Shown here: positions 1-10,121 of the stretch, in pieces
Numbering within the stretch: position 1 is the stretch's first letter
Layout of the letters: each line of letters opens with the position of its first letter
From: Sanghuangporus weigelae
Taxonomy: Eukaryota > Basidiomycota > Agaricomycetes > Hymenochaetales > Hymenochaetaceae
Direction of reading: 5' to 3'
NCBI GenBank assembly: GCA_033182465.1
Contig: CP137324.1
Span: forward strand, 992,001-1,056,000
DNA length: 64,000 nucleotides
Made by a program: the position numbers and the translations under genes
Notes under the pieces: model-generated
Seen by the model: the letters and a program-made list of their open reading frames with translations, nothing else
What the model was told of the DNA's origin: nothing
Database searches by the model: none

Positions 1-1
1 C

Positions 2-1330
2 GACGGATGGTACCGCGCTGTACTTGAGGTGATATCCCAAGATGGTCCTCCGAACATCATACCGCCTACTGATTGGCGTTACCAAGTTGTCGAATCCGTT
101 CTGCGTCGCCTCGAGGACACGATCCCCATACTTGCTGCGGAGAAGAGTGCGGATCTTCCTTGGCCAGATCGTAACCCAGGCGACATTCCGTTCCCCCCTC
201 CTGCAAAGTATCCTTTGAAGCCACGACCTCGTGCTAAGGAATATCTTCGTTGGTTTTGCGACACCATGTGTTGCGAAGAGGAACAGCCGCCTGCTGCTAC
301 AACGAGCGATACGGTTGACTCACCTCATCTGATTCCTGGTCCGCCGTACAACCTCGTCCTCGTTGATCGACCAGACTGTGATAATGCTTTCTCATTCGGA
401 TTTGGGCCCGACGGAGGCGGCGGCATTGTTGTCTATTCTGGTTTCCTTGATAGGGTATTTGGAGATGGTTTTGCTTCGACCATTGAAAACCCTTCGCCCT
501 TACCCCAGGTTCCAGCTCAATCTCGTTCGATAGCCTCGGAGTTTATGGGTTCTTTACTAGCCTTCTCCCGTCCGATTTCCTCGCCTGTGCCGCAGCCGCA
601 GCGACCTCTGACATCAGTGCCTCGAGAACCCACGGAAAAGCAATTAACCCAGATAGCAATCCTCTTAGCTCACGAATTGTCGCATCTCATCCTTGCCCAT
701 CACCTCGAGTCACTGTCTGCTGGCACAGTCTTCCTTCCTGGTACAGTTTCTATATTTTCGGATCTGGTTCGTGCCGTTGTCTTCCCAATAACTATGATAT
801 TTGGTCCTTTCGTGAACGACGCCGTTGCGAACTGGGGAAGGATCGGAGCTGGGGAATTTGTAAAATTATCAGTATGTCGAAGACATTTACACTTCTCTTA
901 ACATCCGAATACATTCTTACGTCTGGTATTAACACAGGAATACTGCACAAGCGTAGCCATGGAGTATGAAGCAGACGCAGTCTCTACACGTATATTGGCC
1001 CATGCTGGATTCGACGCCCGTGCAGCGATCAAATTTTGGATGCACCGCCGTGACTCGGAGCTTTCGGAGTGCTCGCCTTCGCTCGAGGTGGAACGTGCGA
1101 GGTACTTTGTTGACAAACATGCTTCAGTCTCGCCGGGCGATGACTCGTACAGCGATCTAGCTACGAGACTCGTAAGGAGGATCATGAGCGCAGCACATCC
1201 AGCTCACGAAGCGCGCCTGCTTAGGCTAAAGAGCGAATTACATCGATGGGAGACAGAGCGCTTGAAGGCTCTGAAGAAGAGGGCAAAGAAGGCAAAGAAG
1301 GAGCAAAAAAAGAAGCGTGCTCAAGGATAA
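2..1330 (+). CDS. OMA1-like M48 metallopeptidase, 5' partial
   Basis: Inner-membrane zinc peptidase of the OMA1/M48 family, which in fungi degrades misfolded mitochondrial membrane proteins. The frame is open from base 2, so the N-terminus (targeting signal and first membrane part) lies outside the window. An AHELSH motif (HExxH zinc site) is read at about 670-690, followed by a hydrophobic stretch. A 66-nt intron (872-937, GTATGT...CACAG, phase 0) separates it from EYEADAVS, which carries the third zinc ligand. A SAAHPAHEARL segment near 1192-1215 matches the family's conserved C-terminal HP-H-R motif. The protein ends in a very Lys-rich tail and a TAA at 1328. It converges with the permease gene. 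The family call is firm; the mitochondrial location is inferred from the family. Confidence 0.85.
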
Positions 1331-2429
1331 TTTCTTCTGGTCATGGATCACACCGTTATCTATTGAGGATCTTTGTCGGGCAATACATCCAAGGAGGTCG
1401 ATGTACTCCCGGTATGCAAGGAAGCGGTACGAGCATCGTACAATTACGAGCCGAGAACATGTCTTCGGATTTCATCATACACACAACATGGCTTCTTCGG
1501 ATCTAGGAGACGAGCTGCTACGGATATTTCTATCGCTCAACTGAAGGGCTGTAAAACAAAATGGAACAATGCTTTTGGATAACCGCGATATGTCTGGTAC
1601 TTCGGTCATGTACACTAGTCAATTGTAAGTAAAACCGACCTCTCAATTTATTCAGATTGTATTGTATCTTCTACGTTGCTCTTCCAGAACTTTCGCGAAA
1701 GAACAGAAGAGTACTGTCCAGCACAACGGTGATATGATACGCAACATTCTCTTCCCATCTATCTCGAGAGGACAACCCCTCCCCTCTCCAGCCCCCTGTC
1801 CTCTACACGAGCGAGATGTTCAATTTGCAACAAAAAAATTTCTTGACACCACATTCAACCCAAGGTGCCTTGAAATTCAAGTGGTGAAGTTCAAGGAAAA
1901 ATTGCCGGGTGGTCCAACACCGACAATTGGAAGGTCAACCGTCAGGAAGCGGAAATTTTGGTACACGTTTTTGATATGAATTCTTTTTTTTTTCTCCTGG
2001 GCTGGCGCACCGTAGACACGATCGCCGTCGACGGCCGGGTCTCGTGCTGCCTCGTGTCAGGCTGGAGCCTATAGTAAATCGCCTATCACTGTGTTAAATA
2101 TGCGTATATCAGAAATGATGTAGTCTCAAGAATCTGAAACTGGCGGACGCTGTATTTCATCGCGCCATTTATGCAGAAGCAGAAGTTCTATCTTATTCGG
2201 AATCTGTAGGTTGTAAACTATGTTTGTAATAATAATTTTTCCGCTTGTCTATTTCGCATAATCAATACACACAACAATCGTCTATCTGATCCCACCGACG
2301 ATATTCATTATGCATAGATAGAAAGGCATGCTTCCTCCGCTAGGACGAATTTACAATCAGACGGCTTAGAAGCTCCAAATCTATGGTCTATAACAGCAAT
2401 TCTCGTTCTTCGTGGCTTCGCCGTTTCAA
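1331..2429. other. Intergenic, two converging 3' ends
   Basis: About 1.1 kb between the stop codons of the OMA1-like gene and the permease. It holds a T-run near 1982-1995 and AT-rich stretches around 2220-2270 that suit 3' processing on either strand. Open frames here (for example 1662-1979) lack family features and codon regularity. I see no RNA gene or repeat. Confidence 0.5.
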
Positions 2430-4705
2430 TCAATTTCCACCACTTCCATTCCCATTACTGATGTCGAAGTCATCACCGGTTAGATTTCTCTCTTCGGAAC
2501 TAAACGAAGCCTGCCTCGAGGAGGAGTTGGGATACTTGCGCACGAGGCGGGCGAGCCGTGCCCCGCCTTCTAGTTCCTCGATCTCTTCTACGACCTCATA
2601 CCCTCCTAGACGTGGGAGAAGGACGATCCAAAAGTAGTAGTACACACCACATGCCTTTAACGAATCAAGTGAACAATCAGATCGGACAAACTGTTGGAGT
2701 GTACAGACTTACGAATAATATGAGAATCCCAGCAACGCAGTACCTTGGATTGAAGGTAGATGAGAACTGGTACAAAACATGAACGACATAACTACTTACG
2801 TTGCGTACCAGAACGATACGTCAGCGTGCCCTTTCTCGGGGGGTATCCTAAATAAAACGGCACGTTTGTGTCATTTTACAGGCGGAAAAGGAAAATATCG
2901 CACCAAGGTGTAACAATCAGGAATATACAACTTGCAAGGTATAGAATGACCGAATGATTAAACGCTCTGTACTTGGAAAGCGGCTTTGGCGATCCCGTGG
3001 AGCTATACCTTTTCCGTAAAATCCAAACTCCAAATGTTGTAGCAGCTGAGAAGAACTGAAGTAGTAAATCAGTCAATTACCAAGTATCGATGTTTGATGG
3101 GTGCTCTCACAAGATGCGGATAGGAAAATAAGTCGAGCAGGAAACTGAACGCATCACCCGCAGGAATGATGAGAATGACGAAGATTGTCAAGACATATTT
3201 CATAAGTAATGGTCCAAGGGGTGTTCCGAACGGTTTCGTCGAGGCAAAAAACTCGGGCCATGGCAGAAGACCTTGACGTGCAATTTCTCGGATGATACGA
3301 GCCTTCCCAATAGCCTAGAAAACATGACGTTGATAGGTATTCAGAAGGCAACTTATAAACATCTTTACACTAGCAATCTAGTTACTCGTCAGCTAATGCA
3401 TGATGGCGACCGGTAGCAAGGATGTACGTACAACATTGCCGAGAGAACTAAACATTACCATCACCGGCAAAAGCTTCGCTGCCCATGAATCACCAAAAAC
3501 TTTCTGAAAGAACAATGCGCCGATAAGTTGTCCGGATTGTCGGATCTCCTGCTTTGGAATGGCAGCGATATAGGCAATGTTTGTGAGGAGGAAGAGCAAC
3601 GAGACAAGCGACAATGAAATTCGCCCGGCGTTTCGCACCGTTCTGACTGGGTCTCGACCTCTCACCTCGGCAAGAACGTTGAATGCGTTGTTCCAACCAA
3701 CAAAAGCGAAGTGCGTCTTGACGAAGGCGGTTGCAATCGAATTTCCGTTGAAAGTGCCTCCCGACCACGGATCGGAGAAGTTTGACCATGGATCTTTGAT
3801 GCGAGTCAAACCTGAAAGGACGGCTATTCCACCTGAGATAAGGCTTGCGAATGTTGACACGTGTAGCTCCCATACTAACAACGACAAAGCTCACAATAGC
3901 TGCTCCAAAATCTTCACAAAAGTCAGGACATTCATTACTCTTAATGACCACTTCGTCGAAACAGCCGGTACTAAGTGTTAGCGAGTGAATATAAGTTAAG
4001 ACATCCGAACCAAATTGGCATCACCAACTTGACAGTGCGACTGTGACCATAGATAGCGCTAGAATGGTTTGCCTTCCTCCTGTCTGAGGAAGCTCGAAGA
4101 AAGCCATGAAGTACTGTGCGAACACAATGGAATTCGTCGCGCTAAATCTGCAGAGGGACATAAGATGATTTACTTATCAAAGACTTGTTTGCATACGATA
4201 GGAGAACCGTCGTCACCGCAAAGGACACGGGAACCAAGGATCTAGGGCGCGGATACGCCTGCTCTAAGTACACGACTTCTGCTCCTGATCTGTTAGGAAA
4301 CATGCTTGCGAGCTCGGTATATACAGATAAGCCGGCTAAAAGTAATATATTAATGACGATTTATGAACGATTAATCTGTTAAGCACACCAAATGTTAAGA
4401 TTGGTGCTAATGTCCAAGCCAGCATAAACATGCCAACAGATCCGAAAGATTTCATTACGATTCCAGGAATAGAAAAGATGCCAGAGCCTAACATTTCACC
4501 GAGATTGAGCATGACGCAGGATAGTAAGCCAACTTCATGGCCGAGTGGATTGACCTTGAGTAGTCATTTTGGAGGATTGAAGAGGACATCAGATCCTTTC
4601 TGCCTGTTTATCATGAATAATTACCGTTTCTACTGGTGCGCCCAATAGCGGATCACTTTCACTATTACCGGAAGACTCTCTAACTTCTGACGGTTGGTCG
4701 TGCAT
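2430..4705 (-). CDS. MUP1-like amino acid (methionine) permease
   Basis: Plasma-membrane APC-superfamily transporter, LAT/MUP1 type, predicted to import methionine or related amino acids by proton symport. I start it at ATG 4705 (MHDQPSEVRES), because the short first exon splices in frame to VNPLGHEVGLLSCVMLNLGE and then GSGIFSIPGIV, the signature first membrane helix. The large exon near 3400-3890 reads helices containing HFAFVGWNNAFNVLAEVRG. The 3' exons read VSFWYAT / YCVAGILILF / MWCVYYYFWIVLLPRLGGYE, joined by introns with GTAAGT donors. The tail EEIEELEGGARLARLV is typical of fungal MUP1 proteins. There are roughly nine introns. The exact substrate cannot be read from sequence. Confidence 0.82.
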
Positions 4706-4938
4706 TGCTCATCGCCAGTGATCAATCCTTTTCTACGTTGCTGCGCTGTATCCTGAGAACGGAACTCGACGTTGTGACAGAGGATCTAAGAAAAATTAGT
4801 GCTGTAGTCAAAGCTGGTCAGAACAGACGGACTGGACTGTACCGGCACCGGGTGGCGCGAGGCCGTCGGAGTTGCGGAGTTTGAATTATTGGTATATAGA
4901 GCGCCCTGTCAGTGATTCTGTTGCCCCTCGAGACACCA

Positions 4939-4958
4939 CCTTCTGTTAGATCAGAAGG
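4939..4958. repeat. Perfect hairpin, 7-bp stem
   Basis: CCTTCTG (4939-4945), a 6-nt loop, then CAGAAGG (4952-4958). It lies 230 bp upstream of the permease start codon and 31 bp from a larger hairpin. It could be a DNA palindrome bound by a factor, part of a structured transcript, or chance. Confidence 0.6.
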
Positions 4959-4989
4959 AGGGCTCCCCGAGCGTGGACGTATGACCTCT

Positions 4990-5025
4990 CTGCTCTCCTA
5001 GCTGCGCCAGCAGCTGTGAGAGCAG
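4990..5025. repeat. Strong 36-nt hairpin
   Basis: CTGCTCTC (4990-4997) pairs perfectly with GAGAGCAG (5018-5025). After a one-base mismatch and a T-G pair, AGCTGC (5000-5005) pairs with GCAGCT (5010-5015) around the loop GCCA. Such a long, compact stem is rare by chance in non-repetitive DNA. It sits just left of the tandem duplication. No known RNA family is recognised. Confidence 0.65.
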
Positions 5026-5063
5026 AACGGTCATGCATCCAGTCGAGACTCGGTTACCAACTG

Positions 5064-6370
5064 AAAATCAATTACCCCTCACTCGCCTTGCGTTGGTTAT
5101 CACCGACGCTTGTGCACCCATTACCGCTGTCGAGATGGTCTTGCCAAAGGGAAAGCGGGAGTTGTTCGACTATAGTGTAATGTTTATTGCCGTGGCATCG
5201 TAAAATCTGGTTAGTACCGCTCATCTGTTCGCATCGACATGATACTCAAAGAATAACAGGTGTTCTCAAATATTCACCGAAGTCGTTTTGCTTCACGGAA
5301 TTCAACTGCCTTAACGTCGATCGATTCCCTGTTATAGCCCGCGGACCTCATTGACCCCAACCTCCTGGGTGGCATCTGAGAATGTTGCCTCGAAATGGGA
5401 CCTATATCCCGTTGCCTCCCACCGATTGTTGAAAGATAGCTAGACTCAAGGTGTTCGTCTTCGCCACACTACCATATCGAACGATTCAGCTAGTTTGTCG
5501 CATACGAGGGCCAGCCTTCTTGGCGTGAGTGCATCCTACGTTTCGGACACGATCGCATGAATCAAGATTTTTGGAAGCTTGTCGCGCGAAGCATCACAGC
5601 AGACTGCTGTATCGACTAAACATAAAGATGGAAAACCAAGTACCTTCATCTGCCTTGCGATGGTTCTCACTATCGCTTGTGTACCCTCACGGTCGAGCTG
5701 GTTTTGCTTGCAAAGAGGAAAAAGTGGAAACTTCAACTAAAACGTGTCGTGTATTGCCGTGATATCGGAAAGTATGGTTGGTATCGTTCATCTGCTTGCA
5801 TGGACATATTACTTAAAGAATGACAGGTGTTCTCAAATATTCACCGAAATCGTTCGCTTCACGAAACCCGACTGCCTTAGCTTTGATCCGTTCCCCTTAT
5901 GGCCTACAGACCTCGTCGATCACTGCCAGATGTCGCACAAAACGTCGCCTGTGCAAAATTCAAGCTCTCTCCCACTAAGTTGTTGAAAGATCTCTAGACT
6001 CAAGGTGTACGCCTTCGCCACGCTACCATATCGGACGATTCAGCTAGTTTGTCGCATACGAGGACCAGCCTTTCTTGGCACGATTGCATCCTACGTTTCG
6101 GACACGATCGCACGAATCAAGATTTTTGGAAGCTTGTCGCGCGAAGCATCACAGCAGACTGCTGTATCGAGTAGACATAAAGATGGAAAATCAAGTACCC
6201 CTCATTTCGTCTCGCGTGAAGCGAGTCGCAGTTCACTGCATCAGTGGATCTCGCTCCGATGACATTTCTTCGGTTAAACCGTTGCGTTGCCCGTCTCGGG
6301 GTAGAAGACGATAGTGTCGTCCGGCGCTATTCTGCGCCGTCTGAAAATCAATTATCCCTCATCGAGGTTC
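5064..6370. repeat. Imperfect tandem duplication, unit about 555-567 bp
   Basis: Copy A (about 5064-5630) is followed directly by copy B (about 5631-6184), and B by short partial restarts at about 6185 and 6341. All four restarts open with GAAAAYCAA. The shared block CAGGTGTTCTCAAATATTCA occurs at 5257 and 5824 (offset 567). CTAGTTTGTCGCATACGAGG occurs at 5490 and 6043 (offset 553). By eye the right third of the units (5440-5640 against 5985-6190) is about 93% identical, while the left part is nearer 75%. No terminal repeats, target-site duplication or transposase are seen. Confidence 0.85.
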
Positions 6371-6792
6371 TGCTCGAACAAGTGTATCGCTTGGACTGAA
6401 GAGAGCTGATTGAGTCATTGTACATTGATACGCATCAATCTTGCCGCAATGTAGTACTGTGTAGTCACCGTCAATACAGCAATAATCTTCACGTCTAATT
6501 CAGGTGTGACGAATAGGTTAGACTCGTCGTCCACCAATATATAATGACACACGTGAAGCGTTTTCGTCATGAGCTTGATTCGGGGGCGTGATTACAATCG
6601 TAAAAGGCGTACGGGAATACTTGATAAGTATGTGATCCAGGAGAAGAGCATTTTTCTAGGTATGTATGTAAGAGTTCAAAGAAAATGAATCCGACATGTA
6701 CAAAGAAATGAAAGCATATGACAATTACAAGCGCAACAAAGTCCTGAGCAAATCAGCAAGATGGATTGGTTGTTTTGAATGGGAGAAGATAA

Positions 6793-9675
6793 TCATGTTG
6801 TTCGGCCGATGATAGCACCAGTGCCTTCATGCATCGCGCCGCCTTGAGCAAACGTTGCGTCCGGGCCCGGACTACGCTGCGGCGTGGTAATAGGCGTTCG
6901 ATGTCCGCCAATAGCACTAAGTCTCGCGCGTCCGAAGTGTGATGAACTAGAAGGTGATATCCCTAATGGTTCTCCTGGCTCGCGTCTCGGTCTACGACGT
7001 CCATCGGATGTGATTGAATTCGAGTGTCCAAGCTGTGAGCGCGAGGATCCCGACGTGCCTTTTCCGCTTCCGCTGCCATTTTGTCCGTGTAATCGAGACG
7101 AACTTGAGCCTAGGGAGGAAGAATTGTATGCTCGAGAGGGTGCACGCGAGTCTGAGCCCGAAGCTACCGGCGAGAGCGGACTGAGACGGTCTGGGATTGA
7201 GTGCAAGGATGCTCTAGCACTCTGAATATCATCGTGTGGGTCTTCGATCTCGACCTGGAACAGGAACGTTTCAGCGTGTTGTAGAATGAGTGCTTAGGTT
7301 AGCCTTACCTGCCCAAGAGTTCTTCGACTTCTCTGTGATGCGATCGCATCCGCAACAGTAACCGCGCGCAACTGCATCCAGTTCGATGCTGGCAATGGTG
7401 GCGCCTCCTCAAGCACGTCACCTTCACTGCCAATCACATCTACGTTCACGTCACGATCACTGTGCGTCCCGAATGTCGCAGAAGATGGCATGTCTGAACT
7501 CGAGTCTCGCCATGAGTGCACATTCGCCAGATGCTCCAGACCTGGTGGAAATACTGGACCACCGCGGGTCGACGTTGTCGAGAATGGCGAGACAGCCGCA
7601 CGAGGAGGCACAGGAGTGTCGAGAATGTCGGCAGGCTCCGGGCGTGCCTCTGCCGCTGGCTGTTGTGTCGGCACGGGGGGAGGAGGCGTCGGGAAGCGTG
7701 GACTTCCCGGTGCAGAACCGGAAGGCGGATCCAGCAAAAGTAGAGCAGGCCGGTCGAAGGCACTGCATCTCTCGCTCCCATTGTCATAGTGCGGTTGTGG
7801 AGTCTGCGGAGCACTACTACTTGCTGGGACCTCGTGAGTTACCATAGCACGAGGAGGGAGAGGCGGCATTGACGTAGGTCGGGGAGGAGAAAAGCTTCGA
7901 TTATTGCCATTACCAGAACGAGTTGACATCGTTGATGGACCAGATGGCGCGTCGTAGTACATCGTATCGCCTGTGCTTGACATAGTCAGATGTGATAACG
8001 GACGAGGGACGACGAGACTCGCTCGCGTGTCAGCCGAACGGATCAATTGACTCGGTGGCCGAGCTGGCGGGTGGCTCGGCGTCCCAGACCGTGTAGTTGG
8101 CATTGCACTACTAGGTGAGTGTTCGCGATTCGCGTTCATACGTTGGAACCAGCTGAGTCTGCTAAGCCGTAGCCCTTGCAGACCGTAAGCCAGACTAGAT
8201 CGCCAGCTTGAAGGGGAAGACGTCTCGTTGTCTGATTGAACCAGAACGGCAGGACCGCCGTGACTCATGTTGAAACGTTGTGCCATTAGAAGCGTAGTTC
8301 GCTCATCACCATCATCGCTTCCAGGCAACTCCGGATGCGATCCAAGGGTGCGCATCGAGCTATCTTGTCTAGACGAGCTCGTATCGAAAGTCGGAGGTGG
8401 CTGAAGCGGGGAACCTGCTAGTGTACGTTCACCGAGCTCTGATGGACCACGGCGGAGCCCGACAACCCCACCGCGACCTCCGTTCGACTCTCCCTGCCAT
8501 TGATCGTCCATCTGCATGAGCTGCTGAGGCGAAATGATTTTTCCCGCATTTCCGTTGGCAGGACTATTAGGGGCTGTGGATGCAGACGAACCGTGCGTCG
8601 TAGCGCTATCTCGCTTTGTTGCGCCAACGGCTGCTCCGACTAGAGACTGGTCAGGTCCACGGGTAGGGTTGTAGAATAACGAGGAAGATGATGCATGGAA
8701 GAATGGACTAGACATTTTTGGACCAGAAGGAGGTGAAGGTGATCCGGGAGGCGTCTTCAAGGCCGTGGGTACGACGCCTTCCGGCGGTATGTTCGTACCA
8801 GTTGTCATCTCGGTTGCTGTGGGGCTAGGATTCTGCACCAGGCGAGCAGTCTGGCCAATTTCGCGCATTTCATTCGTCGTTTCGCCGCTTCTGCCACCCC
8901 TTAAAAAAGAGTCTTCTTCCTCGCCGGTTGGACGTGGGCTACCTTCGCCAGCGAGGCGGGACTGTCCTTCCGAGTCGACGATGACAAACTCGCTCATGTT
9001 CGGGTGCGCGTATTCAGCCCTGCGGCGACGCCGACGGTAATAACAAAGCAGAAGAAGCAGGATGATCACTAATGCAGCGACAACAGCCGCGATAATTATA
9101 CCAATTAGCTGGCCGGTAGTGAGGCCCGTTCCGTCTACTGTGCCAGCTGCAGCTGACGAAGTGCTCGCGGGTGAAGTAGTTGATGAAGCAACTGACTCCG
9201 ATGATGATCCAGAGATTGTGCTAGAAGGGGTGGGAGCCGAGCCTGACGTGATCGAAGCAGAAGTAGAAGATGATGGCGTGGAGCTGGAGGAAGCTATCAC
9301 AGTCGAAGAGGTTGAAATAAGAGAGGCAGGGGTTGTAGAGCCTAGGAAGGTCCAAACGTCGTCAGGTCCAAGAGGGATCTATGTAATTACAATTCAATAA
9401 GTACCTTGAGGGCCCGCAGATGCAGAAGCTCCGAAATCCAGGCTACTCACACTGGGACCGATGTAGGTCAACGGAACTCCAACGAGTGACGTTCCTGTAC
9501 TCTCCACGCCATCAACCGTGGTCGTGAATGTTGACGCAGAAAGATATGAGGGCAGCTCCTGAGTCGGCAATACTGAAGTGACGACTACAGTTGCAACACC
9601 TGTCTGGGTCACACCCCCGACGACACTGGTAAACGTGGAGGCGGATAGGTAACTTGGCAAAGCCTGAGTTGCCAT
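6793..9675 (-). CDS. Single-pass Ser/Thr-rich membrane protein, sensor-like
   Basis: About 0.9 kb of coding on each side of a central domain. From the N-terminus: a duplicated segment with LPSYLSASTFT twice (residues 6-16 and 41-51), a Ser/Thr-rich stalk likely O-glycosylated, one membrane helix (TGQLIGIIIAAVVAALVI, then LLLLLCYY), a basic stop-transfer RRRRRR, and a long Ser/Pro-rich cytoplasmic tail. The shape resembles fungal cell-wall stress sensors (Mid2/Wsc), but no WSC domain is present. Two introns: one from 9404 to about 9340, and 7308-7255 (phase 0, TLGQ | VEIEDP). I start at ATG 9675. No signal peptide is visible; either it inserts by its membrane helix or a first exon is missed. 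Function unknown. Confidence 0.72.
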
Positions 9676-10121
9676 AGATGAAGAGATGGGTCTCGCTAGC
9701 TAGAAAGAAAACAAATCGTCAGTAAAGAATGTGGATTTTTTGGCTATAAAGAAGATTAGCATGAGTTGATTAATGGAGATAAGATGAACGGCCGTACGGA
9801 CAAGAAGGGTGCGGTATCGCTAGATGGGTGCTTTTATCCTCCCTATGCACTTTTTATACGCTTCGTAAATATCGTTCGAAGTCGTTATAGTTCAATATCG
9901 CGTTGAATGGATTGGGGACACAAGAAGGAGGGAGGGAAGAAAGCCTGAAGTGCGGCCTTGGCCAAGGCGAGTAAAGGCGCGTCTTCGATCAAGTTCAACT
10001 TTCCACGCGTGTTCACCACGTGATCGTAGACGTTCTGGTGGCTGTGTCGCACGCCCTTCAAGACGAAGCGGGTAATCATCCTCCAGTTCAACAACAACGG
10101 CGACGAGTCCGCCCTACAACA
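9676..10121. other. Divergent promoter region
   Basis: About 450 bp between the membrane-protein gene and the Ecm11-like gene. It contains the minus-strand TATA box noted separately. The frame of the right-hand gene stays open back to a GTG at 10020 with no ATG, so 10122 is taken as its start. Confidence 0.45.
9744..9858 (-). promoter_or_regulatory. TATA box and possible 5'-UTR intron of membrane-protein gene
   Basis: On the minus strand TATAAAAA (9858-9851) lies about 180 bp upstream of ATG 9675. A possible 54-nt leader intron runs from 9797 (GTACGG) to 9744 (TTTATAG). The only other upstream ATG (near 9764) would fall inside that intron. This supports 9675 as the start but leaves the missing signal peptide unexplained. 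Confidence 0.35.

Larger units (their letters stand above)
4706..6792. other. Gene-free region with hairpins and tandem duplication
   Basis: Some 2.1 kb between the permease start and the 3' end of the membrane-protein gene. It contains two near-perfect hairpins (4939-4958 and 4990-5025) and an imperfect tandem duplication (about 5064-6370), listed separately. The rest, from 6370 to 6792, is probably 3' flank of the membrane-protein gene. No credible protein gene is visible on either strand. Confidence 0.55.

Noticed and set aside
1662-1979. 105-codon plus-strand frame after the OMA1-like gene
   Set aside because: Composition looks random, no motif, and it lies in the shared 3' flank of two convergent genes.
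5536-5736. Antisense open frame within the tandem repeat, with the matching frame and the same stop in the second copy
   Set aside because: The shared frame and stop follow from the 93% DNA identity. The left part of the unit does not keep the frame, there are no intron signals and no family match.
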